In this document: piece after piece, positions 35,250 to 47,700 of the stretch | Numbering within the stretch: the stretch's first letter is position 1 | How the letters are laid out: every line of letters starts with the position of its first letter | Notes under the pieces: model-generated | Told to the model about the DNA's origin: nothing | Seen by the model: the letters and a program-made list of their open reading frames with translations, nothing else | Database searches by the model: none | Source of the DNA: Vigna angularis | Taxonomy: Eukaryota; Streptophyta; Magnoliopsida; Fabales; Fabaceae | Direction: 5' to 3' | Length of the DNA stretch: 64,000 bases | Assembly: GCF_016808095.1 (NCBI RefSeq) | Contig: NC_068971.1 | Location: forward strand, 13,652,501-13,716,500 | Translations under genes and position numbers: made by a program

Positions 35250-35720
35250 TTTGACATTGAATAAAAGCTTCTTCTGCGGTGTAAATCGAGTCGGTGAACA
35301 AGGACACAGCAGAAGACGGCAAAATCAAAGGCAAACCCTAGATTCGAAGGTTTGTTCGGAGAAGATTTTAGGGTTCGAGGTAGGAAGAAATTTAATCGGT
35401 GAGAAAGGTTGGAACGAAGATTTAATCAGTATAAATAGATAGAAACCGATCTCAATCGGTGAAAAATGAAGGAAAAGACAAAACAATCGGTCAAAAGGTG
35501 AGAGATAAGGAAAACCTACGGAAGATGAGGTTTGGTGTTTGAGGTGACGCTCAAGGTAGCAAAGAAGATGTAGTTCGGTGAAGAGCGAACGCTAAATCGA
35601 GAGTGCTTCAAATGAAGATGGATTCGATGATGGTGAGGGAGGAGTGATCTTGGAGGAGTACCGATTTAGAGATGAAGAGAGGAAGAAAGGAAGGAGAGGA
35701 ACGAGAGTGAAAGGTATCGT
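35250..35720 (-). other. Minus-strand leader-like region
   Basis: Read on the minus strand, the sequence resembles a plant 5' UTR (CTCACCATCATCGAATCC, GCTCTTCACCGAACTAC). It ends in a short ATG frame (MSNNNVS) with a possible GT donor near 35233. It may belong to the TOM1-like relic downstream. No domain is visible. Confidence 0.3.
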
Positions 35721-35789
35721 GAAATTAGAGATAGAGAGGCAGAAATATTATGACTGATTTCTAAAATCAAGAAATTTCTACCTTATGAC

Positions 35790-35960
35790 AGGTGTTCAAA
35801 TCTACGTAATTCACAAGTTTGTCACCACATTTCATATTATAACTTATATACAAAACTACGTCATAATATGTCTCATACTTATTTACAAGTTTGTCACCAC
35901 GTTTCATATTATACTTGATGCACAAAAATACGTTATAATATGTCTTATTTTTATTACGAT
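35790..35960. repeat. Imperfect tandem duplication, about 82-bp period
   Basis: Two copies share ACAAGTTTGTCACCAC, TTTCATATTATA and TACGT(C/T)ATAATATGTCT. They lie in a non-coding stretch next to the leader-like region and may be the end of an unidentified mobile element (ATGACAG(G/A)T at about 35786; ATCTGTCAT at about 35985). Confidence 0.6.
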
Positions 35961-35999
35961 TCTGCCACCAGTCAGATAATTTTTATCTGTCATAAAAGT

Positions 36000-38600
36000 A
36001 TTTTTCCATTAATTAAATCTTATCATGACTAAATTAGTTGTATTCAAAACTAAGCTGTCAATAAATTTCATTTAAATGTTGTGAAAAAGTTTATGACTGG
36101 GGAAGAAGTTTTAGTCGGCGTGCTTTCATGAAGTTGAGTATGGTTCGGTAGAAGCAAAAGTTTGTATCTGTTTAATACAAAGATTTTGCTTTCGATGGCG
36201 GCGCTGCATGGTTTTGCAAATACGATGAATTTCCTCTGCCTTGTTAAGTCAAACAATCTCGTGTTCTCAATTAGGGAAAGTCAATCAAAGCACTAATACA
36301 ATATGATAGGAATTATCATTGAACCAACCAACTGGGAATATAAAAGGAAAATAAAAAAGTTAAAGAAGAGGAGAAAAGAATGTTGTCAGAGAAGGAAGAA
36401 TTTTCAGAAGATACTGATACCATATTTTTCATGTTTTTTTCAATACAAAATCTTCCCACTTATTGGTAGATTTTTTTTTATGTGCCATGATTGACATGTG
36501 TCTTTTCTGAATCAATTAGGTCATGAATTATTTAATTAGGATAATTGACTGTTTGAAAAACAATTATTCTAACATAATAGTCATTCAAATCAATTGTGTC
36601 AGATATATTTTTAAACTGAAAGAAAAAGTTAGTTTAATTTGATTTTAAATGGGATTAACCAATCATTTTTATTTAATTTTAAAAAATAAAAGTGATTAAA
36701 AATTTAATTTGAAAATAATTATTTCAAAAAATAAGTTCATAAAAAAATTTAATTTTAAATTTTAAATATTCTAATTTAATAAATAAATTATAATATAAAT
36801 ATATTTTTTTAATAAAATAAAAATGTCATAAAAAATTTTGAGCTATGATTTTTTTTTAAACGAACTGACCCTCAATCAATTTGTGGAACGAACTCATTTT
36901 AAGTTGTGAAATTAAATAGGTTAAGATAAAGATATATTCATTTTTATGTAAGTTTTTTTTTTAACTTAATATGTAAATGAATTTGAGTTAACGAATTTAA
37001 ATAGATTTGAAGATAAAATTTGTGTTGTTATTTTAAAGTAATTTGAACGTGGAAGTGAAAAAAATTGAAAATAAAAAAAATTGAAAATAAAATTTATGAA
37101 AGTTTTGTGTGTGTGTTTAAAATTTAGTTGTATTTTATTTAGATATACTATGTGTATGATTTAAATGTGTGTTTAAAATTTAAAAAGAAAATTAAACCAA
37201 ATTAAACTCAATTGAAATTGAAGAAAAAGTTATTAGTTTTAAGTTAAACAAAGTTTAGAGTAAATTTTGCTTTTATCTAGATTTATCCTAGTAAATTACA
37301 TTGATATGATTAATTGGATAAGTAGGTAGGAAATAGCAGGAGAAAAACGAGGAAGTAGAAATGTGAAAACAAATATTATTTCTTGTTATTTTCGCAAAAG
37401 AGTGTGGAAAATTCGCCAAAGAAAAATACCCCTGAAGACTTTTTTGATAATATTACCAAAATATAATTGGTTATTGACTCAAACTCTAATGAATATATCT
37501 TTTGAGCTTAAAAAAATTAAAATTTTAAAAAACGAAAAGTCAGTCAACACAAATAATGTAGTTCAACGAATAAATTATGCTTCCGTTATTGTAAAATGCC
37601 AAAACTATTACAATAATCTATTTTATTGGATAAATATGACCAAAATTTCATCTTATATTCGAAAAATAAAAATAAAAATATTATTCATCGATTATAATCA
37701 ACAGGGAACAGTACAATTAACATCATATCATAGATTAACAACTCAAATTACACAATAATAAAACCTTAACCAGTCAAATAAAAATCTAAAAACTAAAAGC
37801 AGAAATCTAAAATGGATTATTAGAAACAAAATTTATTTGATGAAATAACTTTAATTCGTGTTTTGAATTTTTTTTAATTAAATTGCATTTTCGCATGAAA
37901 ATTTGGAGTGAGCCACGTAATTGGAATCAATCGCATCGTATATGATAAACATTCAATTAAGCAACCAAGAATAATAGTAAGAAAACGCAACACGCTAACA
38001 CTAACGCGTATAATTTAAAAAATAACGAGTTTTTTTCCATATAAATTTAAACTAATTTATACATAGATTAAGGATAATATTTTAAAAATAAGATGGAATA
38101 TCTTCAAAATAGCTAACTATACCATTATCTTAATATTTAATTTCTAGCTCCCTATTGAAATTTAAACACTTAGGCTCTGTTCTTTTGAGTGAATTTAAGA
38201 GGGTGGATTTGAGGAGATTTGAGAGGACTTGAAGATAATTTTTTTTGTCATTTATTTGAATGAATTTGAAGGTAAATAAAAATAAATTTGGAAATAATTT
38301 TTTTTAATTTGAAGATTCGTGTTTATTTATAATAAATGTCTCCGTATACATTAATCGCGCTCCACAATTGGTCAATATATTTAATATTTCATGATGTTTT
38401 ACCTAATTAAGAAAACAAATAAAATATTTATTAACGAGAATAGTCCAAACCCTAAACTTCCAATCGGTTATTTAACCCTAAACCTTTTATTTAATTATGA
38501 AAAGTGCATATGTGATGTGACATCTTTCAATAGTGGACAATTTTGAAAAATTATTAAGAAAAGACATATCCAACTTCATGCTAGATCCTCGTCATCAATA
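36000..38600. other. AT-rich intergenic DNA upstream of LOR2
   Basis: No gene is supported. A short frame at 36195 (MAALHGFANTMNFLCL) has higher GC content but no recognisable family. A frame of 131 codons at 37363-37758 is lysine/isoleucine/asparagine-rich and looks like chance. At about 38170-38300 a stretch starting TTAGGCTCTGTTCTTTTGAG resembles the end of a miniature inverted-repeat element, but no partner end was found. Confidence 0.5.
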
Positions 38601-38719
38601 ATGTGTCTTCCATATAGGAAACTCACGTTCATTCAAAATTCGAAAAACAGTACTTTCGATTTGAAGACAATAATTACATAATTTGTTATTACTTGTTTGT
38701 TTGAGTGTGATCCTTCTAC

Positions 38720-41700
38720 ATGGCATACCCAAACTCTTATTATCCACCGCAGCCCACCACCTACGCTCCGCCGGCAATGCCTACCACCGTGATCGGGCCA
38801 CAGTTCTGCGCTCCGTACCCCGTCGATCTGACAATGGTGAAGAAGGTGATGACCATCGCCGACGGCAACTTCGTGGTCACTGACGTCAACGGCAACCTGG
38901 TCTTCAAAGTCAAGGGCTCTATCATGAGCCTCCATGACCGCTGCGTCCTCCTCGACGCCGCCGGCCACCCACTCGTCATCCTCCGCCGCAAGGTTTTTTA
39001 TTCTTCTTTTCTCCTACTCCCTACAAACACATCACATATTCGTTTCGATTATGAGGTTAAAATTAGTGAAAGTTGTTACTACCAAGGGTGGACAATCGAC
39101 CGGGAAAGTTTTAGATAGTGCCGATCGAGTAGAAGCAGAGCTAATCTATCCGATCGGGCGCCTCAGCCTGATACGTCCGATCGATTCTCTTAGGAGTAAT
39201 ACGACCAAGCTGGGCGAACACCTAAAGCTATGGGCGGGGGACAGCAGTTGAAGGCTCATGAATGATTAGTTAATGAGGTAACGGTCATTGTCGAGTATTT
39301 AAGGTACGCATTGAAAGTCATTAAAAGGTAAATTAATGGGGAATATTCTCTGAAATCATATAAATAGCAATCAAAGGAGAAGGTAAACTCTCTGTTCTGT
39401 GATAATTACATAGACTTGCTAATAGCCCATTCTGACTTGAGCGTCGGAGTGTTTTCTGCAGGTCAACCCATTTGCGTGGAGAACGAGCGTAAGGAGATTG
39501 AGAACGAGCGAGAGGAGGGAGAGAACGAGCGTTAGGAGCGAAGGAAGAAGAACTGATCGGAGGAGGAAGAGTGTTTCCGGGCGGAGATAGTAGGAGTTTT
39601 CCCCGGTCCCATTCAGCAGAAACATTTTGGCGCCCACCGTGGGGCTGAGGATAGTTGAAGACAACCTATTACGACCGTAAGGATGGAGCAAGACCCGACA
39701 GCATTTTTACAGGAGATGAGAAGGAGAATGGAGGCAATGTAGGCGGAAATTGAAATGCTTAGAGCCGAGCGTGATGCGGCTGGAGGGGCGCAAGCTAATC
39801 GCCAATCCTCCGCGCGCGCCCAAACACTGCCAATTGTAGAGATGCCGGAAACCGAGCCGGACTCAGAAGAGGACACAGATCCCAATCCTGATAGCTATTA
39901 TCAGGGGGGAACAAAGTGAGGCCGACTCGCGTCGAACTGCAAACCGTCCGGCCCCAGCCGGTCGGGCTAGAGCGTTGCATCCGTTTACAACAGTGATCAT
40001 GGAGGAGCAGATTCCGGATAGGGCGTTCCCGGCCTTGGAGAAGTATGATGGCTCGGGGGATCCAAAGGAGCATTTGAGGTCTTTTGTTGATGCGATGACC
40101 ATTTACTCCCCTAGGGAAAATGTGTGGTACAGAGTTTTTTCTTTGTCAATAAAAGGAGAAGCTTTGGCTTGGTTCCACTCGTTAAGACCCCGAACCATTA
40201 ATAATTTTGCCACCTTGAGGGATATGTTTGAACGACAGTTTTCGGCGGGTAGAGCGCGAAATCTGACGTATCTAGAGTTGACCAACATAAAGCAGGAGAA
40301 GGGAGAGAGTCTTAGGGATTTCATGGACAGGTTCAATAGAACCGCTCCGCAAGTAAGGGGGGTAGGCAAGAAGTTTACCATTAGTACTCTAGCTACCGCG
40401 CTGAGGCCTTCCCCATTTGCCGATAACCTGTTCGCCGAACCCCCATTTTGCAAGAAAGGGTCGCTCGGTTCATTAGAATAGAAGAAATGAGGGCGGTCCA
40501 GAGACGACAACAGGAGCAAGGCACGAGTTCGGGGCAGGAGAAGAAGGAAGGCAAGAAACCGTTCGTTCTAGGCGAACGGCCGAAGGGCCAGAAGTTTAGA
40601 GACGGCCTGAAGGGGGTAGGTACGAACGATACACCCCGTTGAATATGCCAAGGGCAAGGGTGCTGGAGGAGGCCTTGAGTGCAAATCTAATTCGGGTGAG
40701 ACCATCTCGTTCGTCACCTAAAGCAGATGGAACTAAACATTGCACCTATCATCTGAACATAGGACATAACACCGCGGACTGCATGGTGCTGAAGGATAAG
40801 GTGGAAGAATTGATCCGAGCGGGTCATTTGAGAAAGTTTGTTAAGGAGGAACGAAAGGTGAGGAGTCCACCCAGAAGGGCTAGGGTGGAGCGAAGTGATA
40901 GGAGAGAGGACAGGTGTCCCGACCGTAGGCGGAGTAGAAGCCGCAGCCATGACCGATCGCTGCGGGGAACGATAAACACCATTTCGGGTGGTTTTGCGGG
41001 CGGGTCGTCGGCATCCGCAAGGAAGAGAAACTTGAGGGAGCTCAAAAGCGTCCATAGGGTAGATGTGAGAAAGCGCTCTATGCCGCCAATCACGTTTACG
41101 GATGAGGATTTCCACGCTCCCGATCCGGATGAAGACGATCTGATGGTAATAACGGCAGTCATTGCCCGATATAGCGTGGGAAAAGTGTTGGTGGACCAAG
41201 GCAGTTCGGTTAACATTCTGTATTGGAAAACATTCCAGCAGATGGACATATCCGAAGATTTGATCACCCCGTACAACGAGCAGATAGTAGGATTTTCTGG
41301 GGAGAGGGTTGATACGAGAGGATATGTGGACCTCAGGACGTGCTTAGGAACCGAGCGGAATAAAGAGGTGAAAACCAGGTTTTTGCTGGTGGACGCGAAC
41401 ACTTCTTATAATGTGCTGTTGGGACGACCATGTCTGAACGCATTCGGGGTAATTGTTTCTACACCCCATCTCATGCTTAAGTTTCCGTTGGACAATGAAA
41501 ATATTTGCACCGTTCGGTTTGATCAGAGGATCGCGAGAGAATGTTACATGGCTGGTTTGAAGGTTCAACCATCGTCATCAGATCCACCCAGCTGGCAGAG
41601 GAGAAGACGATCAGAGGTAGCCATGGCAGATTTAGACCCAAGGACTAATACTGACGATCGGATAGAACCGATGGGGGAGACAAAGCCCTTCGGCCTCGGG

Positions 41701-44700
41701 CAGAAGGAAGAGCAAGTTACGACCATCGGGAGCGAGTTGGAAGAGGATCAGGCCAGATTAATTGGCACTTTGTTGAAGAAAAACCAAGACTTATTTGCGT
41801 GGACTGCAGCTGACATGCTAGGAATCCGCCCAAAAGTTATGTCACACAAGTTGGCATTGTTTAGAGAGGCCCGACCAGTGGCCCAAAAGAAGAGAAGATT
41901 GGGGGAAGAGAAGCGGGCGGCAGTGGCAATCGAGGTGAAGAAGTTGTTGGAGGCAGATTTCATCCGTGAAATCAAGTACACAACTTGGCTGGCAAACGTT
42001 GTGATGGTGAAGAAGATGAGCGGGCAGTGGAGAATGTGTACAGACTTCACGGATCTGAATAAAGCCTGTCCCAAAGATTCGTACCCACTACAAAGTATTG
42101 ATGCGTTAGTGGACGGGGCTTCAGGTTTCCATGTGCTAAGTTTCCTGGATGCGTATTCAGGGTACAATCAGATCCCCATGTTTCCCCCAGACAGCGATAA
42201 GACAATGTTTATCACCGAGCGGGCGAACTACTACTATGATGTTATGCCGTTCGGGTTGAAGAACGCAGGAGCTACTTACCAACGGCTGATGGATAGGGTC
42301 TTTGCTGATCAGATTGGCAGATGCATGGAGGTGTACGTAGATGATATGGTGGTGAGGAGCCGCTCGGTTGAAGACCATGTGAAAGACCTGGCGGAAGTAT
42401 TCCACCAGGTTCGCAAATACAACATGCGCCTTAATCCGACCAAGTGTACTTTCGGGGTGCCGGCGGGAAAATTTCTGGGATTCCTGCTGACAACTAGAGG
42501 AATTGAGGTGAACCCCGACAAGTGCAGAACGATATTGGAGATGAGGAGTCCACAGAAGCTGAAGGAGGTTCAGAGATTGGTGGGGAGGTTGACTTCATTA
42601 TCCCGCTTTATTCCGAAGTTAGACGAGCGGATAAAGTCGATAGTGAGAATCATAAAGAAGAGTACGGTGCTGATTGGGACGATCAGTGCGAACAAGCTTT
42701 TAACGAAGTTAAAAGAATATTGGTCAGCCCACCGGTTATGGGACGACCCGAGGAGGGGCATGCGTTACAACTCTTCTTGGCGGTCTCGGAGGACACGGTC
42801 AGTTCGGCTTTGGTGCAAGAGCAGCCTGAATTCAAGCTTGTATACTTCGTCAGTCGAACTTTGCAACCAACTGAGACCAGGTACAAGCGAGTCGAGAAGA
42901 TCGCTTTGGCTCTTGTAATAGCAGCACGACGCTTAAGGTCGTACTTCTAGAGTTATCAGGTGGTAGTCCGAACAGACCACCCGATCGCGAAAATCCTGCG
43001 CAAACCAGATTTGGCCGGAAGAATTGTAGGATGGTTTGTGGAGTTGTCTGAATTTGGACTTCAGTTTGAACCCAGAGGGTCGATCCGAGGGCAACATTTG
43101 GCCGACTTTGCGGCCGAGTTACCCTGGGAAGAAGAAGGGCATCATGAATGGATCCTCTACGTGGATGGCTCTTCTAAAAAGTTTGGTGGCGGAGCAGGAA
43201 TCATGTTGGAGGGACCGGACGGCTTTGCTGTGGAGCAGGCAATTGTCTTTCGGTTCAAGATAAGTAATAACCAGGCCGAATACGAAGCAGTGCTGGCTGG
43301 GCTCGAGCTGGCTAAAGATTTGGGGGCAGTCTCGGTCAAATGCCGAACAGATTCCCAATTGGTGGTCGGGCAGCTGACGGAGAGCTTCCAGACAAAAGAT
43401 GATCAGCTGCTTCGTTATTATCATAAAGTGAAGGAGTTGGTAAAGCAATTCCGGACGGTGGAATTTAAACATGTGCCGAGGGAGTAGAATGCGAGGGCGG
43501 ACGTCTTATCCAAACTTGCCAACAGCAGGGGGAAGGATCACTTGTCATCCGTCATAATGCAGGTTATGATGAACCCGCCGGTGGAGTGTTTGACGGTTCA
43601 CGAGGTCTCTGATCGGCCTGATTGGAGGAAGGACATAAGAGAAGTCATTCAGAGGCAGGAGAATGACTTGCGCGTTCGAGTAGCTGAGGCTAAGAAGGCC
43701 GCTCGGTATTTGCTAATAGGAGAAGATTTGTATAAGAGAAGTTTCTCATCGCCCTTATTGAAATGTGTATCGTTGGAGGAAGCTGAGTATGTGATGAGGG
43801 AGCTGCACGAGGGGGCGTGCGGAATATACAAGGCAGTGAGCATTGCGTGCCAAGGTCATAAGAGCGGGCTACTTTTTGCCGACGGTGAGAGAGACTGCAA
43901 AGAGTTTGTGTAGAAATGCTTGAAGTGTCAGGAGCATGGCAAGAATCTTAATCTTCCACCAGTCGAGTTGCACAGCCTGGTGTCACCTTGGCCGTTCGCG
44001 CAATGGGGAGTAGATATTGTCGGACCCTTTCCTGTGGGCCGAGCGCAAAAGAAATTCCTACTGGTGGCAATTGACTATTTCACTAAGTGGGTGGAGGCAG
44101 AACCGCTCGCAACGATCACGGCAGCGAGGGTTCAAAAGTTTATGTGGACGCTCATCTGCAAATTTGGAATTCCCGAAGTCATAGTTACAAACAATGGCCG
44201 ACAGTTCATTGACAAAGGCTTAGGAGAATTTTACAAAAAGCTGGGAATTAAGCATGTCACGAGCTCGGTAGAGCATCCCCAAACGAACGGCTAAGTGGAG
44301 CGGTCAACAAAGTGATCGTCTCCGAATTGAAGAAAAGGCTGGGAGAAGCCAAAGGCCTTTGGGTAGATGAGCTTCAGGAGGTCCTGTGGGGATATCGCTG
44401 CACTCCGCACGGTACAACGGGGGAAACCCCGTTCAACTTAACATACAGAATGGACGCGATGTTACCATTGGAAGTAGGAGAACCCACTATCTGAAGGGAA
44501 GTCCAAAATCTGCAAGATAACAATGATGAGATTCGCGTGGAGCTTGACACTCTGGACGAGCGAAGAGAAGTGGAAATGATCCGAGCGGAGGCTCAAAAAA
44601 GGCTTTTAGCAAGACGTTATAATACCAAGGTCAGGCCTCGACAGTTTGTGGAAGAAGACCTTGTATGGAGAAAAACGGCAGAAGCCCGACGAAACCGATC

Positions 44701-47700
44701 GACGGGAAAGTTAGCTGCGAATTGGGAAGGCCCCTTCAGGGTTGTGGAGAATTTACAAAATGGAGCATACCGCCTAGAGCACCAGACGGGAAAGGCTATA
44801 CCCAATACATTGAACGCGTCTCATTTGAAATTTTATTTCAGCTAAGAGCTTTGTACTCATTATTTTATATCAATAATACATTGTTTATCACACGAAATTT
44901 TTGTCATGTGTTAACAGCCGAGCGGGTGAAACAGATTTCTTTCGTGAACTCTCACCTTGGTCTTAGGGCACGCTTCTAGAGAGCTCCTAAGACCTAAACC
45001 GAGCGGGTGAGGCAAATTTCTTTTGTGAACTCTCACCTTGGTCTTAGGGCACGCTTCTAGAGAGGTCCTAAGACCTAAACCGAGCGGGTGAGGCAGATTT
45101 CTCTCGTGAACTCTCACCTTGGCCTTAGGGCACGCTTCTAGAGAGATCCTAAGGCCTAAACGGAGCGTGTGAGACAGATTTCTCTCGTGAACTCTCACCT
45201 TGGTCTTAGGGTACGCTTCTAGAGAGCTCCTAAGACCTAAACCGAGCGGGTGAGGCAGATTTCTCTCGTGAACTCTCACCTTGGTCTTAGGGCACACTTC
45301 TAGAGATCTCCTAAGACCTAAACCGAGTGGGTGAAGCAGATTTCTCTCGTGAACTCTCACCTTGGTCTTAGGGCACGCTTCTAGAGAGCTCATAAGACCT
45401 AAACCGAGCGGGTGAGGCAGATTTCTTTCGTGAACTCTCACCTTGGTCTTAGGGCACGCTTCTAGAGAGCTCCTAAGACCTAAACCGAGCGGGTGAGGGA
45501 GATTTCTTTTGTGAACTCTCACCTTGTTCTTAGGGCACGCTTCTAGAGAGCTCCTAAGACCTAAACCGAGCGGGTGAGGCAGATTTCTTTTGTGAACTCT
45601 CACCTTGGTCTTAGGGCACGCTTCTAGAGAGCTCCTAAGACCTAAACCGAGTGGCATTCTTACGAGGCAAACCAAGCATGAAATGAAAAGCTGTGCGCGA
45701 GAAGACAAGTAAAACAGGAAAATGCAAGTAAACATGGAGAAGGCAAAATGGCAAAAGGAACTTGAAATTTTTCATTAATTTCCAAAAGTTGTTACAAGAC
45801 AAGTTCTAAAGCGGTAAAATCCTAGGTCTAAACACTTAGGATTGGCCCGCAGCTTCACCGGTCTCTCCAACCACTTCGACGACAGCTTTGACATTCTGGC
45901 CAACCGGAGGAGAAGATGGGGGAATTTGGATTGGAACTAGTTTATTGTCCACCACCATCATGCTCACGTCCAGGCGGGGGTCGTCGGTAGGCACTTGGAA
46001 AAGAAGATTACACTGGGCGAGAGCCTTGTCAAAACCGAGCACATGCTCGCTCACCACTTCATCGCCCAGCAGCTTGACTTCTTCCTCCAACTTGGTTACT
46101 TGATCGCGGAGAGAATCCCGCTCGGCTGTCAGAGTTGAGTTGGAAGAGGTGGCTTTTTGGAGGTCAAGTTTGGCATCATCCAAAGACCGTTGCATACGAC
46201 GCTGAGTAGCGCGAGCCTCAGCCAACAGTGTGCTGGCTTTCTTCTTGTCCTCTTCCGCCATCCGTTCGGTCTCGGCCAGCTGAAGGGTAAGGTCCTGGTT
46301 GGCCTTGACAGTGGAGTCCAACTTTGCTTGGAGCGCTTGAAGCTCGGCTGAAGCAGAAGCTTTTTTTTGGGCGGCATAGGTCTGACACATGGCCAACCGT
46401 GCCGTCAACTCCAGGGCCATGTTGGAGGCCTCTTACTCGGTCATTCCATTGACCAGGACCTTTTCCTCAAAGAAAAGGTCGAAATGGAGACGCTTGGCCA
46501 CCCATAAGTTTGAACTCAACAGACCGGGGAGAGGAGGCCCATCGGGCAAACTCATCTTAGCATGCTTGGACTCTACCGAGGTCTCCCAAGCGGCCTTTTG
46601 TTTCCCCTTCTTCTTCGGGGGGGACTTGGAAGGAGGAGCTTGATCGGCCACAGTCTCGACCGGAGGTGGAGGAACGGAAGCTTGTTGCACTGGACGAGGA
46701 GTGACAGGTCTAGCGACGGTGGATGGGGCGTGGGATGAGCTCTCGCCCGGTTTTCTCACGTCGCCCCCCCTTTGAGCGAACAGGCGGGCGAATGTGCTGT
46801 TCTTGGACGGATCCATCTTCGATAGATAATCTGCAAAGCGGAAGAAAATTCAGATAAGTTCCAAACGGCTGCTCAATGAAAGGCGATCAAAAATAGCTTA
46901 CCGAACACATTAGATGGAAGATTTTTGTTGCCCTGAAAACCGATCAGAACACGGCAAGATGATTTGGGGGGTAGCTGACAAAGCTGATTTATTAAATCCA
47001 GGTCCTCGGGAGTCATCTGGGGCTTAGGCCAGGAAAGGACCTTCCGGGGATCTCGGGTCCAGTAAAAAGGAAACTTGGCCTCTTGGGCCGAAGAGGAGAA
47101 GCTCTGGTATCCGGTTTCCGTAGGCACGACTTTAAAGAAGTGATTTTTAAAGTCTTTATAGGAGCTGTTGTAGAGGGTTAACAGATGTTTGTTCCCGACC
47201 GTCCGAAAGGAAACCCAGGGCTTGGACGGGTGAGGCTGTACGTGAAAGAAATAAAGGAAGGCGGCTGGAGTCGGTTTAAGAGCTAAACCGGAGCAGATGG
47301 CGGAGAACGCTTGCATGAAGGCCCAACCGTTCGGATGAAGCTGGGTGGGAGCCACGTTAAGTGTTCTCAGTACACCCATCTGGAAATCAGAAAAGGGCAG
47401 AAGAACCTTCAAATCCTTGAACATCGTGGCATAAACGTAGAAGAAGTCAGAGGGGTAGTTGCCCCGATCGTGGCAGACATGCTCGGTTCTTTGACAGATG
47501 GCTAGTTTGAAATGCCTGGCGTCGGTAGTAGTCTTAACCAAACAGATGTGGTTGATTAAATTGCGGAAAGCCTGGCGATCGTAGAAGGAAGAGGGAAGTT
47601 GCCTAACATCGTGAGGCACCTAGTCGTAGCCGGGAACAGGTGGCCAAGCTCGGGGCTTTCCATCCCTAGCGCCGGTTGAGTCCACGTGGATGGCAACTTC

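Noticed and set aside
37363..37758. Open frame of 131 codons
   Set aside because: The Lys/Ile/Asn-rich composition follows the local AT content, and there is no motif, splice structure or similarity that I recognise.
44917..45660. CRISPR-like regular array
   Set aside because: Units are contiguous 81-bp copies with no unique spacers, inside a plant retrotransposon.
44911..45735. 274-codon minus-strand frame with a perfect 27-residue repeat
   Set aside because: It is produced by the 81-bp tandem array, whose period is a multiple of three. The repeat unit drifts at all codon positions and keeps a nucleotide stem, not a protein pattern.
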